This document shows positions 4,852 to 12,113 of a stretch of DNA of 51,682 bases, one piece after another (position 1 is the first letter of the stretch; every line of letters begins with the position of its first letter). The DNA comes from a virus. The position numbers were made by a program, and so were the translations under genes. The DNA lies in IMG/VR virus record IMGVR_UViG_3300042450_000154, positions 1 through 51,682 of that record. One strand, 5' to 3'. The notes under the pieces are model-generated. The model was not told the origin of the DNA and did not search any database. It saw nothing but the letters and a program-made list of their open reading frames with translations.

Positions 4852-7323
4852 ATGTCTAAACTGTGGGATTCATTATCTAAAGAAGAACAAGATAAAAGAA
4901 CTGCACTACAAGTTATCTCTGAGGAAGATATGCTTTGTCTGTCGGAACATAAATACTGGGATGCATACAATGCTAACCCTGATGAGGGTATCCCTGAGCA
5001 AACATTGATTGACGCATGTGTCATCCATCTTACACCCTTCTACCAGCAATGGATAGATACGGTATCAGAGAATAGGAAGACACCTGATTGGGCATTCCCT
5101 TTGTTTGCTGTTGGTGCTGCTAAGATGGCAGACATTACTATTAGATCACTGATTCTCGAATGGTTTAACTCTGCTTTCTGGGAGCGTAAGTATGAGAACG
5201 ATCTGTTCCCATTGCCTACTGCTCAACACATAGCACATGTTATATCTGAGATGGTAGTGGAGATTGTAGCCTATCAACAGGCTAAGAAACAATTCCGTGA
5301 GGATTGGCTCAAGCAATCCCACTACCAGAAGAAGTGGACTACTAAGCGATGCAAGGCGTTTGCCTATAAGATGGGTACTCTTAATAAGAAAACCTTCTCA
5401 AGGAAACAACGAGAAGACTTTGGTCATCACATGCTACGCATAGCGGAGATGTCTGAGGTCATTAACTTAAAGAACATTCGTAAGCATACAGGCAAGCGAT
5501 GGAGTGAGCGTGTTGTAGTTACCTTTACTGATGACATATTGAGTGAACTTAATAAGCGTCATCAAGATGTGATTGCTACTGCTGCCCTGCTGTATCGACC
5601 AATGATTATCCCACCAATTAAACATACTCTAAGTAGTAGTGGTGGGAATCTACTACCCCATATTCGTAAGCCTGTAGTACAGAAGTTTAAGGATGTGATG
5701 TGGGATGAGAAAGTACACCAGAATGGTAGCCTTCCATCAGAGATAGTAGTCACTGGTCTTAATGCTATGATGCATACCGAGTGGTCAATCAATGAGCGAG
5801 TGCTAGAGATAATGACTGCACTCTTTAAGAACAACACACGAGATGCTAACCTTCCCGTGTATGACTTCTCAGCCTTTGACTTTGCTGATCCCTATCCTAA
5901 GGATGGGACTAAGGAAGAGAAGGCTAAGTGGTGTCAGCTAAAGGAAGAAACATATAGCAATTGGTATAAGGAAGAACGATCACGAGGTCGTATGCTTGTC
6001 CGGATTAAACTGGCGCAATCATTAATCCCCCTGAAGTTCTTCTATCATATCTATACCTGTGACTTCCGTGGTCGTGCTAATGCAGCATGTGATCTACTTA
6101 GTCCACAGTCAAGTGACTTTGATCGTGGTCTTATTCAGTTTGCTCAGCCAAGGAAACAAACATCTATTGGTTTGTATTGGCTCAAGGTTCATGTCGCTAA
6201 TCTATTCGATCAGGACAAGACAACCTTTGATCAACGAGTTAAGTGGGTCGATGATAACATGGACATGCTTAAGAGAATCAATGATGATCCCTATGCTACC
6301 CGCTCTGAGTGGGTATCACATAAGAAGAAAAAGAATCCAAGCTTCCAGCGTATCGCTGCTGTCTTTGATCTGTGTCGTACTGATGGGTTAACTCAAGTAC
6401 CTGTGCAAATGGATGGTTCATGTAATGGTGTTCAGCATTGGGCTGCACTTATGCGTGACCCTTACCTTGCCAAGAAGGTTAACCTCATACACACTAACAA
6501 GCCCGAAGATTTGTATCAGTATGTTGCTGATGTGATGACATCTAACATGGTGTCAGTACAGGATGCAGATACTAACAATGGAAAATGGGCGAAAAAATTT
6601 ATAGAGTATTGGGAGGGTGACATTGACCGCTCTGTTTGTAAGAGAGCAGTAATGACTGATCCCTATGGTGTTACCTTCTATGGTATTCGCAGGTACTGTA
6701 AGACTGAGGGTCACCTTGATTGGGTTGGTAAGGATGAGATTGCTGGTGCTGTTGTCGAGTTAGCTACCTTCATTGATGCTGCCCTCAAGGGTACATTGGT
6801 CGAGGCTAACAAGGGCAAGGCATGGCTCAAGGTGGTGGCTGATATGGCTAGTGAGTTAGGTAAGAATGTTGAGTGGACTACTCCGTGTGGGTTTAAAGTA
6901 GTACACCAATACTATGAGATACTAACTAGACGATCAGTCGCTAAGCTATTCGATATGAAAGAGTTACACTTTGGCTCACCCGATAAGGAAACAATTGATG
7001 GTGGCTCAGTTAATCTAGCCATCTCCCCTAACTATATTCACTCACTTGATGCAAGTCATATGTGGTGTACCATATATAGAATGGTTGGTGCTGGTATTGA
7101 ACAGTTCAGTATGATCCATGATTCATATGGTTGTCCTGCACCTGATGTTAATCTAATGCGTATGTTTACTAATGAAGAGTTCTGTGCAATGCACACTACC
7201 AACCTATTAGATGACATGCGGATCGAAGTATCCCAAGCATTAAAGATTACAGTACCTGATGCACCACCTACTGGTTCATTAAACATTAAGGATGTTTTAG
7301 ATGCGGAGTATTTCTTCCAATGA
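4852..7323 (+). CDS. T7-type single-subunit DNA-directed RNA polymerase
   Basis: 823 residues (T7 gp1 has 883). It transcribes phage middle and late genes from phage promoters. The key motifs are present: DFRGR, MDGSCNG with catalytic D521 (T7 D537), CKRAVMTDPYG with K597 and Y605 (T7 K631 and Y639, same spacing), and IHDSYG with D757 (T7 D812). The N-terminal domain is shorter and diverged. An AAGGAG lies upstream of the ATG. The promoter it recognises cannot be read from the protein; candidate sites are given separately. Confidence 0.96.
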   Translation: MSKLWDSLSKEEQDKRTALQVISEEDMLCLSEHKYWDAYNANPDEGIPEQTLIDACVIHLTPFYQQWIDTVSENRKTPDWAFPLFAVGAAKMADITIRSLILEWFNSAFWERKYENDLFPLPTAQHIAHVISEMVVEIVAYQQAKKQFREDWLKQSHYQKKWTTKRCKAFAYKMGTLNKKTFSRKQREDFGHHMLRIAEMSEVINLKNIRKHTGKRWSERVVVTFTDDILSELNKRHQDVIATAALLYRPMIIPPIKHTLSSSGGNLLPHIRKPVVQKFKDVMWDEKVHQNGSLPSEIVVTGLNAMMHTEWSINERVLEIMTALFKNNTRDANLPVYDFSAFDFADPYPKDGTKEEKAKWCQLKEETYSNWYKEERSRGRMLVRIKLAQSLIPLKFFYHIYTCDFRGRANAACDLLSPQSSDFDRGLIQFAQPRKQTSIGLYWLKVHVANLFDQDKTTFDQRVKWVDDNMDMLKRINDDPYATRSEWVSHKKKKNPSFQRIAAVFDLCRTDGLTQVPVQMDGSCNGVQHWAALMRDPYLAKKVNLIHTNKPEDLYQYVADVMTSNMVSVQDADTNNGKWAKKFIEYWEGDIDRSVCKRAVMTDPYGVTFYGIRRYCKTEGHLDWVGKDEIAGAVVELATFIDAALKGTLVEANKGKAWLKVVADMASELGKNVEWTTPCGFKVVHQYYEILTRRSVAKLFDMKELHFGSPDKETIDGGSVNLAISPNYIHSLDASHMWCTIYRMVGAGIEQFSMIHDSYGCPAPDVNLMRMFTNEEFCAMHTTNLLDDMRIEVSQALKITVPDAPPTGSLNIKDVLDAEYFFQ

Positions 7324-7559
7324 CTAAGGTATTTAAAGTTACTAGTGAGGGTGATCTAGAAGAAGCAGTAAGATTGTTTACTGCCTTAGCTGCATCTGTT
7401 AAAAAGAAAAAGAGAATATCCTTTTGGTTTCCAACGGAAGCCCTTAGTGATATCTTCTTACAAGCTGCGTACCTAGACTTCTCTATGCGAAACATAGAGC
7501 CGCAACCAAACATGAATGTAGAAATTTTTATTGAAGGAGAACCTGATGACAGCGATTAA
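7320..7559 (+). CDS. Hypothetical protein
   Basis: 79 residues. The ATG overlaps the RNA polymerase stop (ATGA). It has an acidic N-terminus, an internal KKKKR patch (about residues 29-33), a likely beta-alpha core and an acidic C-terminus (EGEPDDSD). Not recognised. It could be co-translated with the polymerase. Confidence 0.55.
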   Translation: MTKVFKVTSEGDLEEAVRLFTALAASVKKKKRISFWFPTEALSDIFLQAAYLDFSMRNIEPQPNMNVEIFIEGEPDDSD

Positions 7560-7773
7560 GATGACTGTGTTACAGAACTTGAAGCCACATAGGCGATTGA
7601 CAGGACAGAAGTGGAGAGATGGTGATCTCTACGATAGTTGGAATCAACTGCAGAAGGATCACTTTGATGGACTCATTGATCTCTATGCACCTATTGTTGA
7701 AGCAGGTCGTGAGCCTATGCCATCCGTTGCACAACAATGGAAAGATGCATACAAGTGGAGAAACCATAAGTGA
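7546..7773 (+). CDS. Hypothetical protein
   Basis: 75 residues from ATG 7546, chosen because GAAGGAG sits 6 nt upstream; a frame-open TTG at 7531 is less likely. It is rich in Trp, Asp and Gln (KWRDGDLYDSWNQLQKDHFDGLIDLY). The end overlaps the GTG start of the phosphoesterase gene. Not recognised. Confidence 0.55.
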   Translation: MTAIKMTVLQNLKPHRRLTGQKWRDGDLYDSWNQLQKDHFDGLIDLYAPIVEAGREPMPSVAQQWKDAYKWRNHK

Positions 7774-8426
7774 GTAGAGTATTAGTAATAGGTGATACAC
7801 ATTTCCCTGCTGTGCTTGATGGTTACCTTCAGTTCGTGAAGGATATCAAGGCAGAATATAAGTGTGACACTATTGTACATATCGGTGACATCGTTGACCA
7901 TCATTGCATTAGCTTCCATGCTAAGCATCCGGATCATCCGGGTGCGGTGAGTGAGTATCGTAATGCAATGGAACAGATTAAAGAATGGAAGGCTACCTTT
8001 AAGAACATGGTAGTTACCATTGGTAACCATGATGAGCGTGTGCTTCGCCTTGCAGGTGATGCAGGTATCCCTGACTTTTACTTGAAGACTTATAATGAAG
8101 TCTACAATACTAAGTGGTCATGGGTAAAGAACCACACCGTTGATAGAGTCTTCTATCATCATGGTACTGGTGGCTCTAGTATGTACCCCTCGTTCAACAC
8201 AGCCAAGGCACTTGGTATGTCTGTTGTAGCAGGGCATCATCACTCATGTGCTGGTATCAACTGGCAGGTCAGCCCTCTCAATGCTATCTTTGGTATGAAT
8301 GTAGGCTGTGGTGTAGACCGCAAGCACATCGGTATGAAGTACGGTGAGAACAATATCAAGAAGCCTGTGATTAGTTGTGGTGTTGTCATTAATGGCGCAC
8401 CATATTTAGAACTGATGCCATTATGA
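7770..8426 (+). CDS. Calcineurin-like metallophosphoesterase
   Basis: 218 residues with the dinuclear-metal phosphoesterase signature: GDTH (D9, H11), GDIVDHH (D40), GNHDE (N86, H87), YHHG (H130-131) and AGHHH (H156-158). The family includes protein phosphatases, cyclic-nucleotide and nucleic-acid phosphodiesterases such as SbcD/Mre11; the short length gives no clue to the substrate. Start is GTG, overlapping the previous TGA. Such genes are common near replication genes in phages. Confidence 0.88.
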   Translation: MSRVLVIGDTHFPAVLDGYLQFVKDIKAEYKCDTIVHIGDIVDHHCISFHAKHPDHPGAVSEYRNAMEQIKEWKATFKNMVVTIGNHDERVLRLAGDAGIPDFYLKTYNEVYNTKWSWVKNHTVDRVFYHHGTGGSSMYPSFNTAKALGMSVVAGHHHSCAGINWQVSPLNAIFGMNVGCGVDRKHIGMKYGENNIKKPVISCGVVINGAPYLELMPL

Positions 8427-8992
8427 AAATAACAGTTGACCTACCCTATGTAGTTGAACCACATGGTTCTATTAATCACCAAGTCTTATTAAACATGGTG
8501 ATAGAAGCACATGCTAACTCAGCAAGGAATAATCCTAACGCTAGTTCAATGGCATGTCTTAATGCGAGTGGTACAACAGGACGCTTAGAGAATGCATTAG
8601 CTTCGGCTATCCTAACTCTTGGTGTCTATCATGCGCCCATCTCTGAGGCTCGTCTGATGTTGATCACATCTACTAGAGATATAGTAGACATCCTTAATAG
8701 GAAGATTCCTATTGCTGGCTTTGGTAATTCATTCTATAAGGATGGCATTGACCCGGCTTGGCAAGAGGTAGCAAACTATATCGAAGCGTACCATCCGTGG
8801 TATCACTTTAGAATACAAGAGATCAAGAGTATTATTGGTCAGCAAACTCAGAAAAACATTTATCCTAATGCTGCTATGTATAGTGCAGTCTTATGTGAGA
8901 TCCTGGGATTTAAGGAAGGCACAGAGATTTCTCTGTTCATCCTTGCCCGTATCCCTACATGGACAGACATGGTGGTAAATCAAAAGACTTAA
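8423..8992 (+). CDS. Citrate synthase-like protein, probably non-catalytic
   Basis: 189 residues, under half the length of citrate synthase. The C-terminal landmarks of that fold appear in order: a GPLHGG-like GVYHAP (H70), a GFGHxxYK-like GFGNSFYK followed by D and P (residues 99-111), YPNVDFYSG-like YPNAAMYSA (147-155), LGF, and an LAR...W end (174-180). Of the catalytic triad, the first His is kept, the second is Asn102 and the Asp is Ala151. The family assignment is my inference from these motifs. An inactive, repurposed or CoA-binding role is more likely than synthesis of citrate. Confidence 0.55.
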   Translation: MKITVDLPYVVEPHGSINHQVLLNMVIEAHANSARNNPNASSMACLNASGTTGRLENALASAILTLGVYHAPISEARLMLITSTRDIVDILNRKIPIAGFGNSFYKDGIDPAWQEVANYIEAYHPWYHFRIQEIKSIIGQQTQKNIYPNAAMYSAVLCEILGFKEGTEISLFILARIPTWTDMVVNQKT

Positions 8993-8995
8993 CAT

Positions 8996-9015
8996 TAGCC
9001 CTATAGTTGGGGCTA
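8996..9015 (+). promoter_or_regulatory. Intergenic hairpin carrying 13-nt repeat
   Basis: TAGCCC (8996-9001) pairs with GGGCTA (9010-9015). The 3' arm and loop form ATAGTTGGGGCTA (9003-9015), also found at 745 and 17720. A T-run follows only about 10 nt later, so it is a poor intrinsic terminator. Lying before the SSB/RusA gene string, it may be a promoter, processing or regulatory site. Confidence 0.4.
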
Positions 9016-9047
9016 TAGAAGATATTATTTTTTAGAAAGGAGGAAAT

Positions 9048-9284
9048 ATGAATACTGAAACTAATACCGAGACTGAAACAAAGGAACAAGTTCCTGCTAT
9101 CCGTACCGATAGTGTTGTTGCGTATCTTAGTCAGCTTTCGGCTGGCTTAAGTCAGCTCGCATCTGGCATGAATACTATTGTAATGGATTTGAATATGCAA
9201 GTTGACAATATCAACGCATCATTAAATAAGGAAACTACGAATGGACAAGAGCAAGTTAAAGAAGATGCCACAGTTTGTAACTGA
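9048..9284 (+). CDS. Hypothetical protein with strong ribosome binding site
   Basis: 78 residues after a near-perfect AAAGGAGG, suggesting high expression. The N-terminus is Thr/Glu-rich (TNTETETKEQ); the middle is helical with repeating Leu/Ser (YLSQLSAGLSQLASGM); the C-terminus is acidic. It overlaps the SSB gene start by 44 nt. Not recognised; tight linkage to SSB suggests a replication accessory, by inference only. Confidence 0.6.
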   Translation: MNTETNTETETKEQVPAIRTDSVVAYLSQLSAGLSQLASGMNTIVMDLNMQVDNINASLNKETTNGQEQVKEDATVCN

Positions 9285-9783
9285 AGTAGTCGAAGTTAAG
9301 TGGAGCAATCTACTTAAGCCAGACATTGCTTTCGGTGAGGCATCTGCCAACCATAACATTACTGTTGTCTTAGACAAGACACTTGACAAAGTTCTCAAGG
9401 ATATCCTTAAGAAGTCAGGTGCTACTAAGATCAATGGTATCATGGAGAAGGATGGACTGCGTACCTTCAAGGCAAAGAGCCGAGTACATGTTGAGGAAGG
9501 TAAGTTCCCTTGTGTTGATTCACAGGCTACCCCAACCGATACCGTACCGTTTGGTGGAGATAAGGTAAGACTTAAACTTGCACCATGTATTATCACACGG
9601 GACAATAGTCTTAGTGTGTACTTAAATGGCATTCAGATCATTGAGAAGAATGCCAACAACATTACAGGTGGTTCAGGTTTTGATGCAGTAGATGGTGGCT
9701 TCGTGTCAACCGCTGCTCCAACTAAGTCTGCACCAGCACTTGTTAATGTTGAGGAAACAGAGGATGAAGATCTCCCGTTCTAA
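9241..9783 (+). CDS. Single-stranded DNA-binding protein (gp2.5-like)
   Basis: 180 residues. The position (before the endonuclease and primase/helicase genes), size, beta-rich core and acidic C-terminal tail ending EDEDLPF fit T7 gp2.5-like SSBs, whose acidic tail with a terminal aromatic residue contacts polymerase and helicase. AAGGA lies 8-10 nt before the ATG. It overlaps the previous gene and its end overlaps the RusA gene. The assignment rests on context and tail rather than on a sharp motif. Confidence 0.75.
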   Translation: MDKSKLKKMPQFVTEVVEVKWSNLLKPDIAFGEASANHNITVVLDKTLDKVLKDILKKSGATKINGIMEKDGLRTFKAKSRVHVEEGKFPCVDSQATPTDTVPFGGDKVRLKLAPCIITRDNSLSVYLNGIQIIEKNANNITGGSGFDAVDGGFVSTAAPTKSAPALVNVEETEDEDLPF

Positions 9784-10156
9784 TCAATGGAGATTTAATC
9801 TGAATCCAGTTGCCGCATCAAGACCTAGGGTTGGTAAATGGGGAGCGTATTACACAGGTACTTATAAAGAGTTCAGAGAGAAAGCAGCAGAGGTAGTATG
9901 GGATATTCTAGGTACAGATCTAGAACCCATGACTGGTCCTCTTGTTGTTGACATTGAACTCTATGTTAAGAAGCCTAAGGCTACTGAGTTAGACGCGCCT
10001 CGCCCTGATATTGATAACTTTGCTAAAGCTATACTTGATACAATGAACAAGAAGGTTTGGGAAGATGACTCTCAAATCATTTCCCTACATGTAACTAAGC
10101 AATGGGCAGCTACAGGTGAAGATGGTTACTTCACTCTGTCAGTAAGCAACCTATAA
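9764..10156 (+). CDS. RusA-like Holliday junction resolvase
   Basis: 130 residues from ATG 9764, which has GAGG at 9751-9754; it overlaps the SSB end by 20 nt. The RusA signature RPDIDNFAKAILD supplies D82, D84 and K88, followed by WEDDSQI (D101, D102), matching the family's catalytic Asp set. It resolves four-way junctions and takes the slot of T7 gene 3 endonuclease I. Size is normal for RusA. It is followed by a spacer with an intrinsic terminator. Confidence 0.9.
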   Translation: MKISRSNQWRFNLNPVAASRPRVGKWGAYYTGTYKEFREKAAEVVWDILGTDLEPMTGPLVVDIELYVKKPKATELDAPRPDIDNFAKAILDTMNKKVWEDDSQIISLHVTKQWAATGEDGYFTLSVSNL

Positions 10157-10222
10157 CTGGTGTATTGATTGGTCTTAGTCCAAGCAGTCCGGCACTTGTT
10201 GACTGAGATAGATCCGTTGACT

Positions 10223-10245
10223 TTATTGTCACCACCATAGGAAGG
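10223..10245 (+). promoter_or_regulatory. Weak T7-promoter-like sequence
   Basis: A 23-nt stretch aligns to the T7 class III consensus with about 13 matches, concentrated at the -7 to +3 end (CACCATAGGAAG against CACTATAGGGAG). It lies just before the terminator in the spacer upstream of thyX. The phage polymerase is diverged, so its true promoter may look different. Low confidence. Confidence 0.2.
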
Positions 10246-10274
10246 GAGGGGGAGAAATCCCCCTTCCTTTTTTC
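10241..10274 (+). terminator. Strong intrinsic terminator
   Basis: AAGGGAGGGGG (10242-10252) pairs with CCCCCTTCCTT (10259-10269), with a single G-T, closing a 6-nt AGAAAT loop. The stem runs into TTTTTT (10268-10273). It ends the SSB-RusA transcription unit. The rest of the 149-nt spacer (10157-10305) shows no gene. Confidence 0.9.
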
Positions 10275-10305
10275 TAAGTAAAACACTTATCGGAGAAACA
10301 AAAGT

Positions 10306-10965
10306 ATGATATACGAAGAGATGTCCGTAAAACACTTACTCAAAATGGGTAGTGATAATACCGTAGTAGATGCTGCTCGTGTTTCTTTCGCTAAGGAAGC
10401 AGCCAACTACACTGAGCTACAGAATATAAAGCTTATTACTTATCTCGCTAAGCATAAGCATTGGAGTCCGTTTGCCCATTGTACCCTGCAGTTCCATATC
10501 AAGGCTCCGATCTTTGTTGCAAGGCAGCTAGCCAAGCATCAGGTTGGCTTTGCATGGAACGAAGTTAGTAGACGGTATGTAGACTATGAGCCTACCTTCT
10601 GGTCACCACAGAGTAACTGGAGGGCAGCAGCAGAGAACAAGAAGCAAGGCTCCTCCTCTGAGTATGTGAAGGATAGCGCATTAGTACAACAGTGTTATAA
10701 TGAATCAATCAAATCTTCTCTCAGTACATACAGGCTCATGCTGTATGAGGGTGTCTGTCCTGAGCAAGCAAGGACAGTACTACCACAGTCTATGATGACT
10801 GAGTGGTATTGGACTGGTTCACTCTATGGTTTTAACAGGGTATGTCAGCTCCGTCTTGACCCACACGCACAGGATGAATGCCGACAAGTAGCCCTAGCAA
10901 TATCTGATTGCTGTGCTAGAGCATTCCCCATATCATGGATGGCATTAAATGGATCGCTGGGTTAA
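10306..10965 (+). CDS. thyX: Flavin-dependent thymidylate synthase ThyX
   Basis: 219 residues. It makes dTMP from dUMP using methylene-tetrahydrofolate, FAD and NADPH. ThyX landmarks: HWSPFAH (residues 52-58), a P-x-FVARQ run, NEVSRRY (85-91, Ser88), ARTVLPQSMMTEWYWT and a C-terminal R..PHAQDECRQ. The usual RHR of the signature is KHQ (77-79), with one extra residue before the serine. The stop overlaps the deaminase gene, which may supply dUMP. It starts a new unit after the terminator. Confidence 0.92.
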   Translation: MIYEEMSVKHLLKMGSDNTVVDAARVSFAKEAANYTELQNIKLITYLAKHKHWSPFAHCTLQFHIKAPIFVARQLAKHQVGFAWNEVSRRYVDYEPTFWSPQSNWRAAAENKKQGSSSEYVKDSALVQQCYNESIKSSLSTYRLMLYEGVCPEQARTVLPQSMMTEWYWTGSLYGFNRVCQLRLDPHAQDECRQVALAISDCCARAFPISWMALNGSLG

Positions 10966-11299
10966 TCTAGCCTATCATGTCGCCTCAACGGTTGACAGGG
11001 ATAGAGCACACATTAGTTTGATTGTAAGGAAATCACAATTGTTGGCTATAGGTAGTAATAATTGGAAGACACACCCCAAAACTGTAAAGTATGGTTACAT
11101 GTACCCATACCTACACTCTGAGTTGGATGCCTTCCGTAAGATTAAAACCCCTACTGACCGCATGATATTATATAACTTTCGATTTAGTAAGACAGGCAAA
11201 CTAGGTATGGCAAGACCATGCAAGTTCTGTATGCCGTGGTGTACTCATGTCTTTGATAAGATAATATTTTCAAATGAAGAAGGTATGTTTGATGGCTGA
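10949..11299 (+). CDS. CDA-fold (deoxy)cytidylate deaminase-like protein
   Basis: 116 residues. The zinc signature of the cytidine deaminase superfamily is present: HSE (H56, E58) followed by PCKFC (C91, C94). Length is short but complete for the fold. It overlaps thyX by 17 nt. dCMP to dUMP would feed ThyX, but free-nucleotide versus nucleic-acid substrate cannot be told from sequence. The catalytic set is intact. Confidence 0.7.
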   Translation: MDRWVNLAYHVASTVDRDRAHISLIVRKSQLLAIGSNNWKTHPKTVKYGYMYPYLHSELDAFRKIKTPTDRMILYNFRFSKTGKLGMARPCKFCMPWCTHVFDKIIFSNEEGMFDG

Positions 11300-11498
11300 T
11301 TTAAAACCGCCCAATACTTCCCATATGGAAGGAACTTCTCAACAAGATTTAATCACACTCCTGCAAGAGGAACGCGATGCTGCTCGTACTGAACTGCTTG
11401 CGTATGATTCCTTGCATGGTAGGATAACACTAAAGCAAGCAGCTAAACTAAGACAATGGGGCTACCTAATCAAGGAGAATTCAATTGGCAAAAGATAA
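11292..11498 (+). CDS. Hypothetical protein
   Basis: 68 residues from ATG 11292, which has GAAGG about 8 nt upstream; an in-frame ATG at 11274 is less likely. It is charged and helical (QQDLITLLQEERDAARTELLAY), possibly a short coiled coil. The stop lies within the start of the next, TTG-initiated gene. Not recognised. Confidence 0.5.
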   Translation: MADLKPPNTSHMEGTSQQDLITLLQEERDAARTELLAYDSLHGRITLKQAAKLRQWGYLIKENSIGKR

Positions 11499-11643
11499 AC
11501 CGTGGCTCAAAGCTAAGAAGCGTGACAAGTCACAGTCAGGTAAGGGTGATAAGTATCGCCCAGTTGATCGTGAAATGTATGAAAAAAATTATGAAGCTAT
11601 CTTTGGTAAACCAAAAGAAATAAATAAAGATGAACCTAAATGA
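11485..11643 (+). CDS. Small basic phage protein, TTG start
   Basis: 52 residues. A TTG start is inferred because AAGGAG (11473-11478) sits 6-8 nt upstream and no ATG exists before codon 31. The protein begins AKDKPWLKAKKRDKSQSGKGD and has YRPVDREMYEKNYEAIFGK. A KGD..RPVD...Y..NY..IFG pattern is familiar from very short proteins in many phages; function unknown. It overlaps its neighbours on both sides. Confidence 0.65.
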   Translation: MAKDKPWLKAKKRDKSQSGKGDKYRPVDREMYEKNYEAIFGKPKEINKDEPK

Positions 11644-11839
11644 ACTCGAAGAACTGGTGTATGATTTGGCAGCACTTAGTCACAAGCTTGGTCGTATTGA
11701 AACGGATGGTACGACAAGTCAAAACAAGTATGATAAGTTGGTTGACGAGCGTAACGATATCAAGGCATTAATTAGAACTGGCTTTAATCAAATGTCAGAC
11801 AACACCACCTTAGGGTGGGGCAAGGGTAAAGATGAGTGA
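11630..11839 (+). CDS. Hypothetical helical protein
   Basis: 69 residues, mostly alpha-helical with alternating charge (LNELEELVYDLAALSHKLGRIE, then KYDKLVDERNDIKALI), likely a short coiled coil. It overlaps the preceding and following genes by about 10 nt each. Not recognised. Confidence 0.5.
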   Translation: MNLNELEELVYDLAALSHKLGRIETDGTTSQNKYDKLVDERNDIKALIRTGFNQMSDNTTLGWGKGKDE

Positions 11840-12113
11840 ACTAGATGGATGGTTGCAAATGAATTTTCCTGTTGGCTCTTTCATAGTACACTCTGATGCT
11901 GCAGGTATTGGTGGTGATGATAGATTGTACCTTCGCATACAGATGTCTAATAAGAATGTTAACTTTATTGTTTACGAATCTGAGGATCCTAATGGATATC
12001 GAACAGATGAAGATCAGGCTATAGCAAGCTTTTGTTTTAGCCCAGAGTTTCTTATCAAGCTAGCAAAGATCGGATCAATTGATTTAAATGAGTCTATTCC
12101 AAAGCAAGACTGA
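11832..12113 (+). CDS. Hypothetical protein
   Basis: 93 residues, beta-rich by pattern (GSFIVHSDAAGIGGDDRLYLRIQM, NVNFIVYESED). It overlaps the primase/helicase start by 26 nt, suggesting translational coupling. Not recognised. Confidence 0.55.
   Translation: MSELDGWLQMNFPVGSFIVHSDAAGIGGDDRLYLRIQMSNKNVNFIVYESEDPNGYRTDEDQAIASFCFSPEFLIKLAKIGSIDLNESIPKQD

Noticed and set aside
6059-6391. 110-codon + frame inside the RNA polymerase gene
   Set aside because: Leu/Ser/Val-rich out-of-frame shadow, no Shine-Dalgarno, and the polymerase frame is well conserved with normal codons here.
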